Position numbers and translations under genes: made by a program. From Candidatus Eiseniibacteriota bacterium (GTDB lineage: Bacteria; Eisenbacteria; RBG-16-71-46): a stretch of DNA of 45,407 nucleotides. Where the stretch lies: contig JACRPT010000013.1 in NCBI GenBank assembly GCA_016223045.1, positions 1 to 45,407 of the forward strand, read 5' to 3'. Below, in pieces: positions 9,131-18,764 of this stretch (the first letter of the stretch is position 1; each line of letters opens with the position of its first letter). The notes below the pieces were generated by a model. The model had not been told where the DNA came from, did no database searches, and was given only the letters and a program-made list of their open reading frames with translations.

Positions 9131-10333
9131 TCATTGCGTGATCATCCAGCGCGTGAGCTCGTGGACGCCGAAGGACTCGAGCACGCAGCCCGCGAGGATG
9201 ATGGCGACCAGCACGATCTTCATCAGGTCCGCCCCCTTGAGGCTGCCGACCAGCTTGGGCTCGCCCGACAGGTAGGCGCTCGCGGCGTAGAGCTCCTCGC
9301 CGATCAGCGTGTAGTCGCACGCCACCACGAAGAACGGGAGCTGGTGCACGTTCGCGGTGCCCGCGACCTGGATGGCGCCGGTCGCGAACCCGGTCTCGGC
9401 GAGCAGCAGCGACTCGGCGAAGAACGAGCCCATGAAGATGTGCGCGGCCGGCTGGTCGCGCATCATGATGCCGGTGATGGAGGCCACGTACGCGAACTGC
9501 TCGGGCGACACGAACTGGACGCTGTCCGGGTCGTAGCGGTCGGGCCGGCCGGCGTGCAGGTAGCCGCCGCGCACCATCTCCTCGGCGATTGCGAAGGGGA
9601 TCGGGTAGGTCACCGGCACCTTGAGCGGGGTCTCGTACTTCGCGGTGAGCCTGGCGACGCTCTCGAGGATGATCAGGGCCTGGACGGTCTGGATCTCGTC
9701 GATGTCCTGGATGCCCGGCACGTAGAGCACCGAGCGCCCCATCTCGGTGGCGCGTCCGATCGCCTCCTCGATGGCGTCGATGCCGGGGATGCGGCGCACG
9801 AACGGCTTCTTCCCCGACTGCGCGCTGGCGATGTAATAGAGCACGAAGCCGAAGAACAGCATGGTCAGCACCAGCACGCTCCAGCGCGTGCCGTTGAACC
9901 ACTGCGAGGTGGCCACCACCGGTCCGGTCACGCTGCCGGCCGGCGTGCGCCCGCCGGGCCCCGCCGCGATGACGCGGTAGAAGTACTCGATGCCGCGCAG
10001 CAGGGTCTGGTCGCTGAAGCTCGTGACACCCGCGGCGACCGAGTCCACCACGGTCCACGGGCCGCCCGGGTTGAGCGAGCGCTCGATCTGGTAGCCGCGG
10101 ACCACCGGGTCTCCCCGGCGATCGTCCGCGGAGGGCTCCCAGTCGAGCTCCACCGCCCGCCCCGCGTCGTTGGGGACGTCGCGCCACACCAGGCCCGCGG
10201 CGGGCCGGGGCGCGGGAGTCGCCGGCGCGGCGGCGGCGGCGGGGGGATCGGCCGCGCCCGCGGGCGACGCCGGCCCGACGAGCGCGAGCGCCAGCAGCGC
10301 GGCCGCGCTCAGCCCCGCCACGGGGTATCGCAA
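9131..10333 (-). CDS. Secretory FN3-domain membrane protein with DUF6754-like core (first gene of membrane cassette)
   Basis: The protein (400 aa) has these parts in order: a signal peptide (about 1-27, ending AGAA), a proline/alanine linker, a fibronectin type III-like domain (about 47-145, with VVRGYQIERSLNPGGPW and IEYFYRVIAAGPGG), a transmembrane helix (about 151-169), a roughly 200-residue domain (RRIPGIDAIEEAIGRATEMGR through LVGSLKGADLM), and a second helix (about 371-387). The core resembles proteins annotated DUF6754, recalled rather than searched. The TTG start at 10333 is supported by GGAGG six bases upstream and by the signal peptide. Its own promoter lies at 10449-10478. Function is unknown. 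The FN3 module suggests contact with other extracytoplasmic parts. Confidence 0.82.
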   Translation of the reverse strand: MRYPVAGLSAAALLALALVGPASPAGAADPPAAAAAPATPAPRPAAGLVWRDVPNDAGRAVELDWEPSADDRRGDPVVRGYQIERSLNPGGPWTVVDSVAAGVTSFSDQTLLRGIEYFYRVIAAGPGGRTPAGSVTGPVVATSQWFNGTRWSVLVLTMLFFGFVLYYIASAQSGKKPFVRRIPGIDAIEEAIGRATEMGRSVLYVPGIQDIDEIQTVQALIILESVARLTAKYETPLKVPVTYPIPFAIAEEMVRGGYLHAGRPDRYDPDSVQFVSPEQFAYVASITGIMMRDQPAAHIFMGSFFAESLLLAETGFATGAIQVAGTANVHQLPFFVVACDYTLIGEELYAASAYLSGEPKLVGSLKGADLMKIVLVAIILAGCVLESFGVHELTRWMITQ

Positions 10334-10448
10334 CCCAGCCCTCCGCTCATTCGCGTCCTCGCTTCCCTGGGACGGCCCGGACCGTCGCGGTCGGGGCCGG
10401 GTGGCCTTTCCGTGGGCCGTCGGCCGGAGGTGCGCAACGTCGCCGCGG

Positions 10449-10478
10449 ACCGTAAGCCCGGCCGCGCGGGTGTGTCAA
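10449..10478 (-). promoter_or_regulatory. Sigma-70-type promoter of the membrane cassette
   Basis: On the minus strand, a perfect TTGACA (10478-10473) is followed after 18 nt by TACGGT (10454-10449, three of six matches). The predicted leader before the TTG start is about 105-110 nt. It lies between the KOW-domain gene and the FN3/DUF6754-type gene, so the cassette can be transcribed separately from the gcv/glmL operon. Confidence 0.5.
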
Positions 10479-10512
10479 CGGGTTTGCGGCTCCGCGACCC
10501 CGCCCGCGCCGA

Positions 10513-11634
10513 TCACGAGGCGATGATCTCGACGTTGGCGCGCGGCACCACGGCGACCGCGTCGCCCTCGACGAAGCGGACCACCAGCACCCGAACCAGC
10601 GCCTCGGTGTCGAGGCGGCGCAGCTCGCTCGGCAGCTCGACCACCTTGCCGATGCGCCCGAACCACGGCTCGCGGATCACGCGCAGCAACGAGCCGACCT
10701 CGAGGCCCGCCACGGATTCCTCGTGCGTCGCGGCCGGCTCGCCGCCACCCGGGATGATGATCTCGGGCCGCAGCACGCCGGCGCGGATCTGGGTCGCCCC
10801 GCTCACCGAGGCGAGCCGCCCCTGCCGCGCGGCCAGCAGTTCCCAGGTGCGCTCGGCCATGCGGATGCGCCCGAAGCCCTCGGTGAGCACCAGCGTGAGG
10901 CCGATCTCCTCGGAGCCGGTGACGGCGACGCCGAGGTCGCGGCCCAGCAGGCGGCGCAGGTCGGCGTCGTCGAAGCCACCCGCCACCACCGCGGCCACGC
11001 CCAGCTCGCGCGCGCGCGCCAGCGCGTCGAAGGACACGTGGCAGCCTCCCACCACCACCATGCCGCGGTGCTCCGGGCGCAGCCGGTACGGCGTGAGCTC
11101 GTCTCCCGGGCTTTCGACCGCCGCGACCAGCTCGCCCCAGGCCTCTCCACCCACGCCGAAGATGCCCTGCACCAGCGCGCCGCGCGCTTCCACCACCACG
11201 CCCTCCCCCGGCAGGACCGCGGTCACCACGCCCCGCAGGTAGGCGCAGACCTCGACCGGGAGCGGCGGTTCGCGCAGGATGAGCTGCCCGGTGACGCGCG
11301 AGACGCTCTCGATGGTGCCGTCGGCGGGCGCGGCCACGGTGTGGCGCGCCAGGCCGAACAGGCCGCGGGCGGTGGCGATCGGCTGCCCCTTGCGCACCGC
11401 CGCCCCCACCGGGCACGCCAGCGTCTCGGGCACCTTCGCCGGGTCCACCGCCAGCCGCGCCGCCAGGTTCACGGTCTGGACGTTGCCCGGCAGCCGGGTG
11501 CGCGCCACCACCGTGCAGGGCTCCACGGCATCCCCCACGGCGGCCAGCACGTCGCCGCGCAGCGGGAGGCGGCGCTCGCGATGGATCAGCGCGGACCCGG
11601 TGACGCGCAGGCCGGGCGTGTATCCGTGGGCCAC
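10513..11634 (-). CDS. Uncharacterised protein with barrel-sandwich-like N-terminus and C-terminal KOW motif, glmL-linked
   Basis: The protein has 373 aa. Residues about 85-120 (VGAAVRKGQPIAT and VAAPADGTIESV) look like a barrel-sandwich hybrid of the RnfC/lipoyl type, but without a lipoylation lysine in the usual turn. The middle has VVVGGCHVSFDALARARELGVAAVVAGG. The C-terminal part has a KOW-like stretch, GSLLRVIREPWFGRIGKVVELP. The GTG start at 11634 is chosen because a GGGGAGGTG ribosome site precedes it and it lies 2 nt after the glmL stop; the longer frame (from 11676) would overlap glmL. KOW motifs often bind RNA or ribosomal proteins, but nothing here proves that. I do not know a function. 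Its strict coupling to glmL suggests they act together. Confidence 0.8.
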   Translation of the reverse strand: MAHGYTPGLRVTGSALIHRERRLPLRGDVLAAVGDAVEPCTVVARTRLPGNVQTVNLAARLAVDPAKVPETLACPVGAAVRKGQPIATARGLFGLARHTVAAPADGTIESVSRVTGQLILREPPLPVEVCAYLRGVVTAVLPGEGVVVEARGALVQGIFGVGGEAWGELVAAVESPGDELTPYRLRPEHRGMVVVGGCHVSFDALARARELGVAAVVAGGFDDADLRRLLGRDLGVAVTGSEEIGLTLVLTEGFGRIRMAERTWELLAARQGRLASVSGATQIRAGVLRPEIIIPGGGEPAATHEESVAGLEVGSLLRVIREPWFGRIGKVVELPSELRRLDTEALVRVLVVRFVEGDAVAVVPRANVEIIAS

Positions 11635-11636
11635 CC

Positions 11637-13451
11637 TCACACCTCCCCGGGGTAGACGCCGAGCGCGTGGTTCCACGCGCGCAGGCGCCCCCTGCGCTCG
11701 TCCGGGTCGGCGGGCAGGGCGAACGGCTGACGGCCTCGGCAGTCCACGATCAGCCCCACCACGCCGCCCGGCAGCTCGGCCTCGAGCGGGCGGCCGCGCC
11801 CGTGGCCCAGGTCGAAACCACGCTCGGGAGTCGCGGTGAGCCGGGCCGCGGCGCCCGGCGGCGGCAGCGGCAGCAGCACCAGCTCGCCGAAACGCACGCG
11901 CCGCATGAGCGAGGGCTCGCCGGGCGCGTGCAGCTCGGCCGTCAGGCAGTGCTGCCGCGCGTTGCCCGGGCCCACCGGGGCGAGGACCGCGCCAAGGCGC
12001 ACCAGGCAGTCGCGCTCGAACACCTGGGCGGCGGCCGCCTCGTGCACCTGCGAGAGCACGCCCAGCTGGGGCATCATGAAGATGCTGTCCACCGCGAGCT
12101 GCGTCAGCCCCTCGGGCAGGAACGCGTCCACCATCATGAGTGCCGCCTGCACCCGGCGCGGCGCGTGCGACAGCACGCCCCCCGAGCCCACCAGCAGGCC
12201 CAGCTCCGCCAGGTCCACCAGGGACGCGCCGGTCTCGGTCTGCGCCATCACGTCCGAGATGGTGCGCTGGCTCTGCACCCCCTTGAGGCCGACCGCCAGC
12301 GCCTTGTGCTGCTCGAAGGCCAGGCGCAGCGCCTCGCGCGCGATGGCCTGCTCGATCACCAGGTCCTCGAGCTGCTGCGGGACGGTGGTCGGCCGGATCA
12401 TCTTGTTCTTGATCCGGTTCCGCAGGTCGGTCTCCTCCACCGCGAACGGCACCCAGCGCAGGATGTTCTCGATCCCGGTCTCGGCCATGACGTTCGACAC
12501 CGAGTAGCTCATCCCGAGGTTGGCCGAGACCGTGCGGTTGAACACGCCCCGGAACACCGAGAACACGTCGGTGGTGGCACCGCCGATGTCCACGCCCACC
12601 ACCGACAGGCGGGCGCGCCGCGCCACCTCCTCGATGATGAGGCCGACCGCGCCGGGCGTGGGCATGATGGGGACCGGCGACCAGGTCATGAGCTTCTTGT
12701 ACCCGGGCGCGTGGGCCATCACGTGCTCCATGAACAGCTCGTGGATGGCATCGCGGGCGGGCTTGAGGTTCTCGCGCTCGAGCTCGGGCCGCAGATTCGG
12801 CACCGCGGTGAACGCGGTGCGCTGCGCCAGCAGCCCGCTCACCACCGGGGTCGCGTCCTGGTTGCCGGCGTAGATCACCGGCAGCTGGTAGCCGGCGCCG
12901 AGCCGCGCCTTCGGGTCGGCCGCCACCAGCATCTCCGCCAGCTCGGCGACGCGGCGCACCTCGCCGCCGTCCGTGCCGCCCGAGAGCAGGATCATGTCGG
13001 GTCGCAGCTGGCGCAGCCGCCGGATCTTCTCGTGCGGGCGGCGCCCGTCGTTCAGGGCGATCACGTCCATCACGATGGCGCCCGCGCCGAGCGCCGCGCG
13101 CTGCGCGCTCTCCCCCGTCATCTGGAGCACCAGGCCGGTGACCGCCATCTGCAACCCGCCGCCGGCGCTCGAGGTGGACAGGTAGAGGTCCACGCCGGCG
13201 TCGCCGCGGCGCGGCGTGAGGATGCGTTCGCCGTCCAGCAGGCGGCGGCCGGCCAGCTCCTCGACCTCGCGCACCGCGTTCAGGACGCCGCGCGTGACGT
13301 CTTCGAACGGGGCCTCGACGGTGGTCGGAGCCTCGCCCCGCGCCACCAGCCGGTAGCCCTCCGCGCGCTGCTCGATGAGGATGGCCTTGGTGGTGGTGGA
13401 ACCGCAGTCGGTGGCGAGGATCGAGTGGATGCTCTCGGGCCGGATCTCCAT
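11637..13451 (-). CDS. glmL: GlmL/MutL family ASKHA ATPase
   Basis: The protein has 604 aa and belongs to the 'glutamate mutase L' family of actin/Hsp70-like (ASKHA) ATPases. Phosphate-1 is at residues 14-22 (TDCGSTTTK) and phosphate-2 at about 286-298 (VGVDIGGATTDVF). Other family landmarks are STSSAGGGLQMAV, LLSGGTDGG, YAGNQDA, TPGAVG and GSGGVLSHAP. Glutamate mutase L is named for its place beside the B12-dependent mutase subunits and is thought to be a chaperone or reactivase. No glutamate mutase S/E or other B12 mutase gene is present in this window. The gene starts 11 nt after the 128-aa gene and ends 2 nt before the KOW gene, in an operon with glycine cleavage genes. Confidence 0.88.
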   Translation of the reverse strand: MEIRPESIHSILATDCGSTTTKAILIEQRAEGYRLVARGEAPTTVEAPFEDVTRGVLNAVREVEELAGRRLLDGERILTPRRGDAGVDLYLSTSSAGGGLQMAVTGLVLQMTGESAQRAALGAGAIVMDVIALNDGRRPHEKIRRLRQLRPDMILLSGGTDGGEVRRVAELAEMLVAADPKARLGAGYQLPVIYAGNQDATPVVSGLLAQRTAFTAVPNLRPELERENLKPARDAIHELFMEHVMAHAPGYKKLMTWSPVPIMPTPGAVGLIIEEVARRARLSVVGVDIGGATTDVFSVFRGVFNRTVSANLGMSYSVSNVMAETGIENILRWVPFAVEETDLRNRIKNKMIRPTTVPQQLEDLVIEQAIAREALRLAFEQHKALAVGLKGVQSQRTISDVMAQTETGASLVDLAELGLLVGSGGVLSHAPRRVQAALMMVDAFLPEGLTQLAVDSIFMMPQLGVLSQVHEAAAAQVFERDCLVRLGAVLAPVGPGNARQHCLTAELHAPGEPSLMRRVRFGELVLLPLPPPGAAARLTATPERGFDLGHGRGRPLEAELPGGVVGLIVDCRGRQPFALPADPDERRGRLRAWNHALGVYPGEV

Positions 13452-13462
13452 GGGTCTCCGCT

Positions 13463-13849
13463 TCAGGGAGTGCGGGGGGCCCGCCGCGCGGCGCCTCGGG
13501 CCACGGGCGGGGTGTTCGCCGCCTGCCGCCCGGGGCCCGCGCCGGGCGCGCGTTCGCGGCGCCTCGCGCGCGCTTCGTCGGCCTGCGTCTCGATCAGGCG
13601 GGCCAGGGTCTCGAGCGCATCGCGGCGCTCGAGCAGCAGCGCCAGCCGCCGGTACTCGGTGAGCCGCAGCAGCGACTGCGCCAGCGGCTCGAAGAAGATC
13701 ATGGCCTGGCTCGCCAGCAGCGAGAGCGGGCGGCAGCTCTCGAGCGTCAGCACCGCCGGGACCTCGAGCCTCAGCTCGACCACGCGGGCGGCCACGCGCT
13801 CGAACAGCGCGAGGTCCGCGGGGGCGAGCGCCGGCTCGCTAGAGGCCAC
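13463..13849 (-). CDS. Small uncharacterised helical protein preceding glmL
   Basis: The protein (128 aa) is predicted to be almost entirely helical. The core runs from LALFERVAARVVELRLEVPA through TLESCRPLSLLASQAMIFFE to YRRLALLLERRDALETLARL, with a disordered Arg/Pro/Ala tail. It is amphipathic rather than clearly transmembrane, although the SLLASQAMIFFEPLAQSLL stretch is hydrophobic enough to touch a membrane. The GTG start at 13849 overlaps the previous gene by 11 nt; the longer frame upstream is only a shadow of that gene. The patterned conservation-like core argues that it is real. No function is known to me. Its position suggests an accessory factor for GlmL. Confidence 0.7.
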   Translation of the reverse strand: MASSEPALAPADLALFERVAARVVELRLEVPAVLTLESCRPLSLLASQAMIFFEPLAQSLLRLTEYRRLALLLERRDALETLARLIETQADEARARRRERAPGAGPGRQAANTPPVARGAARRAPRTP

Positions 13850-14309
13850 GGCGCGCCAGCCTCGGCTCGAGCTCCGATCGCAGCCGCTCGCTCTCGCCGA
13901 GCGGGAACGGCAGGACGAGCGCACGCCAGGGGTCGAGCCAGTGCGGCCGCGCGTGGGGTGAGAGCAGCAGCCCGGCGCGCCGGCGCACCGCGCGGCGGAC
14001 CTCGCGCCAGGCGCGGCGGTCGCGCCCGAACGGGCCGCTGCGGGCCGCGCCCTGTTCGTCCACCCGGCACCGCGCCGGGGCCAGCAGCGGCGAGAGCGAG
14101 GCGAGCGCGGCCAGGCACAGCGCGAAGGTCAGGAGGACGGGTTCCCGGAGGCTCGCCAGCGCCGCGCACATGGCGAGACCGAGCGCCGCCGCCAGCGCCG
14201 AGCGCGCCGGGCGCTCCCGCCAGGGGTTGAAGGACCACTCGACCGGCGCGTCCGCCGACGGCGCCGGCGCGGGCCGGGGGCTGGTGTCCGGCCGCGCGGT
14301 CAGCGGCAA
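13839..14309 (-). CDS. Small two-helix membrane protein downstream of gcvPB
   Basis: The protein (156 aa) has a proline-rich N-terminus, the phrase EWSFNPWRERP, two adjacent transmembrane helices (about residues 38-57 and 59-78) and a soluble tail of about 70 residues (CRVDEQGAARSGPFGRDRRAWREVRR, then SPHARPHWLDPWRAL and FPLGESERLRSEL). The tail layout resembles small bacterial PH-like domains fused to two helices, but this is only an impression. The likely TTG start at 14309 overlaps the gcvPB stop by 10 nt. Another alternative start downstream is possible. The function is unknown. Confidence 0.65.
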   Translation of the reverse strand: MPLTARPDTSPRPAPAPSADAPVEWSFNPWRERPARSALAAALGLAMCAALASLREPVLLTFALCLAALASLSPLLAPARCRVDEQGAARSGPFGRDRRAWREVRRAVRRRAGLLLSPHARPHWLDPWRALVLPFPLGESERLRSELEPRLARRGL

Positions 14310-15801
14310 GTCGTGGACTCCCGTGCCGCGGGCGCCTCGCCGCGCGCCCCCGGATCCCACTTGAGCCGCAGCTCCCGCGCGGCGCGCCCCTCGTCGAGCC
14401 GGCCCACCGGCGTGGTGTGTGGCGCGTCGCGCAGGAGCTGCGGGTGGTCGCGCGCCTCGGCCGCGATCCGCTCCATCACCCCGGCGAAGTGGTCGAGCCG
14501 GTCGAGGGTCTCGGTCTCGGTGGGCTCGATCATCAGCGCCTCCTCGACGATCAGCGGGAAGTAGACGGTGGGAGCATGCACGCCGAAGTCGAGCAGCCGC
14601 TTGGCCACGTCCAGCGTCCTGACCCCGTGCTTCCTGAGCCCGCGGCCGGAGAGCACGAACTCGTGCATACAGGGCTCGGGGTGCGGCAGCTCGTAGGTCC
14701 CGGCGAGGCGCCGCATCAGGTAGTTGGCGTTCAGCGTCGCGACCTTGCTCACCTCGCGCAGCCCCGCCGGGCCGAGCGTGAGGATGTAGGCCAGCGCGCG
14801 CACCAGGATGCCGAAGTTGCCGTTGAAGGAGTGGACCCGGCCGATGGACTGCGGCCGCTCCCAGTCCAGCCGCATCCGCCCGTCGGGTCCGGTCACCGCC
14901 AGCGGCACCGGCAGGAACGGCTCGAGGTGCCTGGCCACCGCCACCGGTCCGGCGCCCGGGCCGCCGCCGCCGTGCGGGGTGGAGAAGGTCTTGTGCACGT
15001 TGATGTGCATGACGTCGAAGCCCAGGTCGCCCGGACGCACCCGGCCCACCAGCGCATTGAGGTTGGCGCCGTCCATGTAGCACTGCGCCCCGGCCCGGTG
15101 GGCCAGCCGCGTCACCTCGAGCACCTGCGGCTCGAACAGGCCGAGCGTGTTCGGCACCGTCAGCATGACCGCCGCGGTGCGGTCGTCGAGCGCCTGCTCG
15201 AGCGCCTCCAGGCTCACCGTGGCGTGGTCGCCGGAAGCGACGACGACGGTCTCGTAGCCCACCAGGTTCACGCTCGCCGGGTTGGTGCCGTGCGCGGAGT
15301 CGGGGACGATCACGCGGCGGCGCCGCTCCCCTTCGCCGCGCGCGCGGTGGTGCGCGCGGATCAGCAGCAGGCCGGTCAGCTCGCCGTGCGCTCCCGCGGC
15401 GGGCTGCGTCGTGACCGCGGCGAACCCGGTGATCTCCGCGAGCAGCCGCTGCACCGTGGCCATCACCCTGAGGCAGCCCTGCGTCGCCCCGTCCCCCGCC
15501 AGCGGGTGCGCCTGGGTGAAGCCCGGCAGCGCGGCCAGCTCGTCGTTGATCCGGGGGTTGTGCTTCATGGTGCAGGAGCCGAGCGGATAGAAGCCGCGGT
15601 CCACGTGGTGGTTGAGCGTCGAGAGCTCGATGAAGTGCCGCACCACCTCGGGTTCGGTCACCTGCGGGAAGCGCAGCTCGCCCCGGAGCGGGACGCCGGG
15701 CAGCAGCTCGGCCAGCGGGCGCGCCGGCACGTCGCAGGCGGGCAGCGCCGGGCCGCGGTGCCCGGGTCCGCCCTGCTCGATCAGCAGTCTGCGCTCCGCG
15801 C

Positions 15802-15805
<4 letters not shown>
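14300..15805 (-). CDS. gcvPB: Glycine dehydrogenase (decarboxylating) subunit 2
   Basis: This is the PLP-binding half (501 aa) of the two-subunit P-protein of the glycine cleavage system. With GcvPA it decarboxylates glycine and passes the aminomethyl group to lipoyl-GcvH. The PLP lysine is Lys272 in NVHKTFSTPHGGGGPG. Other hallmarks are YPLGSCTMKHNPR, QPAAGAHGELTG, PDSAHGTNPAS and MDGANLNALVG. The ATG at 15805 overlaps the gcvPA stop (ATGA). This subunit is complete, but its partner carries an in-frame stop. Confidence 0.95.
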
Positions 15806-17156
<1,351 letters not shown>

Positions 17157-17160
<4 letters not shown>

Positions 17161-17546
17161 GCGTGCTGCTCCTCCACGAGCTTCTCGTAGTCCACGCTCG
17201 ACAGGAGCTTCTCCAGGTCGTGCGGGTTCGCGGGCTTGAGCCGGATCATCCAGCCCTCGCCGAACGGGTCCTGGTTCACCAGCGCCGGGTTGTCGGCGAG
17301 CGCGGCGTTCACCTCGAGCACCTCGCCGGCCAGCGGGGCGAACAGGTCGCTCACCGTCTTGACCGCCTCGACCACGCCGAAGGCCTTCCGGGCCTCGAGC
17401 TGCTTCCCCGCCTCGGGCAGCTCCACGAACACCACGTCCCCGAGCTGGTCGGTGGCGTAGCTCGTGATGCCGACCGTCACCACCCCGCCCTCCAGGCGGG
17501 CCCACTCGTGCTCCGGCGTGTAGCGGACGTCATCGGGGAAGGCCAA
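17157..17546 (-). CDS. gcvH: Glycine cleavage system H protein
   Basis: This small lipoyl-carrier protein (129 aa) shuttles the aminomethyl group between the P and T proteins. The start region DDVRYTPEHEWARLEGG, then GITSYATDQLGDVVFVELP, and GVVEAVKTVSDL with the lipoylated Lys63, are textbook GcvH. The TTG start at 17546 is supported by a GAGGAGG ribosome site five bases upstream and by the usual length. It lies 11 nt after the gcvT stop and overlaps gcvPA by 4 nt. It is the probable substrate of the LipM-like enzyme at 6151-6936. Confidence 0.95.
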
Positions 17547-17557
17547 GCGAACCTCCT

Positions 17558-18667
17558 CTAGGAGCGGCGCGAGCCGCGCGTCCAGAACGGACGTGGCACG
17601 ATGCGCGCGCTCAAACGCGCCCCGCCCGCGATCACCTCCAGCGTGCCGCCGGGTCGGTCGAGGGCGCTCTCCACGTAACCCATGCCGAGCGGACGCTCGA
17701 GGCTCGGGCTGAACGTGCCGCTCGTCACTCGTCCCGCCGGACGTCCGCCGGATTCGATCGGCATCCCATGGCGCGGCACGCGCCGGCCGTCGAGCTCGAA
17801 GCCCACGAGCCGGCGCGCGAGCCCCTGCTCCTTCTGGCGGAGCAGCGCGTCGCGCCCGGTGAAAGCCTCCTTCTTCAGCTTCACGGTCCAGCCCAGCCCC
17901 GCCTCGAGCGGCGTGGTGGTGTCGTCGATGTCGTTCCCGTAGAGCATGTAGCCCATCTCCAGCCGCAGCGTATCGCGCGCGCCCAGGCCCACCGGCTCGA
18001 GTCCCGCCGCCGCCCCCGCCCGCACGATCCCCTCCCACACCTGCGCGGCGAAACGCGGGTGGAAGTAGAGCTCGAAGCCGTCCTCGCCGGTATAGCCGGT
18101 GCGGGAGATGACAGCCGGGGCGCCGAAAGCGGGGCCCTCCATGAAGCGGTAGAAGCCGAGCTGGAGCGCGGCCTCGGGCAGGTGGCCCTTCAGCGCCTGC
18201 TCCGCCTTCGGACCCTGGATCGCGAGCAGGGCGGTCTCGTCCGAGAGATCGGTGAGCGCGACGCCCGGCGGCGCCTGTTCCCTGAGCCAGGCGAGATCCT
18301 TCGCGGTGGTGGAGGCGTTCACGACCAGCATGAAGTGGTCGGCGAAGCGGTAGACCAGCAGGTCATCCACGATGCCGCCATCGGGGCGGCACATCGGTGT
18401 GTAGATGGCCTGCCCGACCTCCATTCCCAGCACGTCGTTGGTGACGGCGCGGTGGATGAACTCAGCCGCGCCGGGTCCGGCGACGCGGAACTCGCCCATG
18501 TGCGTGATGTCGAACATCCCCACGGCCTCGCGGACGACCCGATGCTCGTGCACGTCTCCGGTATACCGCAGGGGCATCTCGAAGCCGGCGAACTCCACCA
18601 GCTTCGCTCCGGCCGCGCGGTGGAAATCGTAGAACGGGGTGCGCTTCGAGGTGGTGGTGGGTTGCAC
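17558..18667 (-). CDS. gcvT: Aminomethyltransferase (glycine cleavage T protein)
   Basis: This tetrahydrofolate-dependent T protein (369 aa) releases ammonia and forms methylene-THF from aminomethyl-GcvH. It has FAGFEMPLRY, MFDITHMGEFRV, NDVLGMEVGQAIYTPMC, GGIVDDLLVYR and ISRTGYTGEDGFELY in the family order, and the C-terminal barrel with TSGTFSPSLERPLGMGYV. The GTG start at 18667 gives the normal N-terminus (TPFYDFHRAAGAKLVEFAGFE). Only a weak ribosome site is visible. It is the first gene of the gcv/glmL operon, behind the promoter at 18697-18725. I looked for a glycine riboswitch in the leader and did not find one. Confidence 0.95.
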   Translation of the reverse strand: MQPTTTSKRTPFYDFHRAAGAKLVEFAGFEMPLRYTGDVHEHRVVREAVGMFDITHMGEFRVAGPGAAEFIHRAVTNDVLGMEVGQAIYTPMCRPDGGIVDDLLVYRFADHFMLVVNASTTAKDLAWLREQAPPGVALTDLSDETALLAIQGPKAEQALKGHLPEAALQLGFYRFMEGPAFGAPAVISRTGYTGEDGFELYFHPRFAAQVWEGIVRAGAAAGLEPVGLGARDTLRLEMGYMLYGNDIDDTTTPLEAGLGWTVKLKKEAFTGRDALLRQKEQGLARRLVGFELDGRRVPRHGMPIESGGRPAGRVTSGTFSPSLERPLGMGYVESALDRPGGTLEVIAGGARLSARIVPRPFWTRGSRRS

Positions 18668-18696
18668 GCTCAGCTCCCGGGTGGCGAAACGTGCGG

Positions 18697-18725
18697 AACG
18701 TATCGGATGGCCCGGAGGTGGTCAA
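18697..18725 (-). promoter_or_regulatory. Sigma-70-type promoter of the gcv/glmL operon
   Basis: On the minus strand, TTGACC (18725-18720) is followed after 17 nt by TACGTT (18702-18697). The leader to the gcvT GTG would be only about 25 nt, too short for a riboswitch. Confidence 0.5.
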
Positions 18726-18764
18726 GGCAACCGGGCCCGCACGACCTCGCGCGGAGCGCCGGCA

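Noticed and set aside
10513-11634. Electron-transport subunit RnfC
   Set aside because: Only the barrel-sandwich-like stretch resembles RnfC; the flavin, NADH and [4Fe-4S] cysteine motifs are absent.
11637-13451. DNA mismatch repair MutL
   Set aside because: The sequence has the GlmL-type ASKHA phosphate-binding motifs, not the GHKL ATPase motifs of mismatch-repair MutL.
18668-18764. Glycine riboswitch upstream of gcvT
   Set aside because: The predicted leader is only about 25 nt, and none of the conserved riboswitch core sequences is present.
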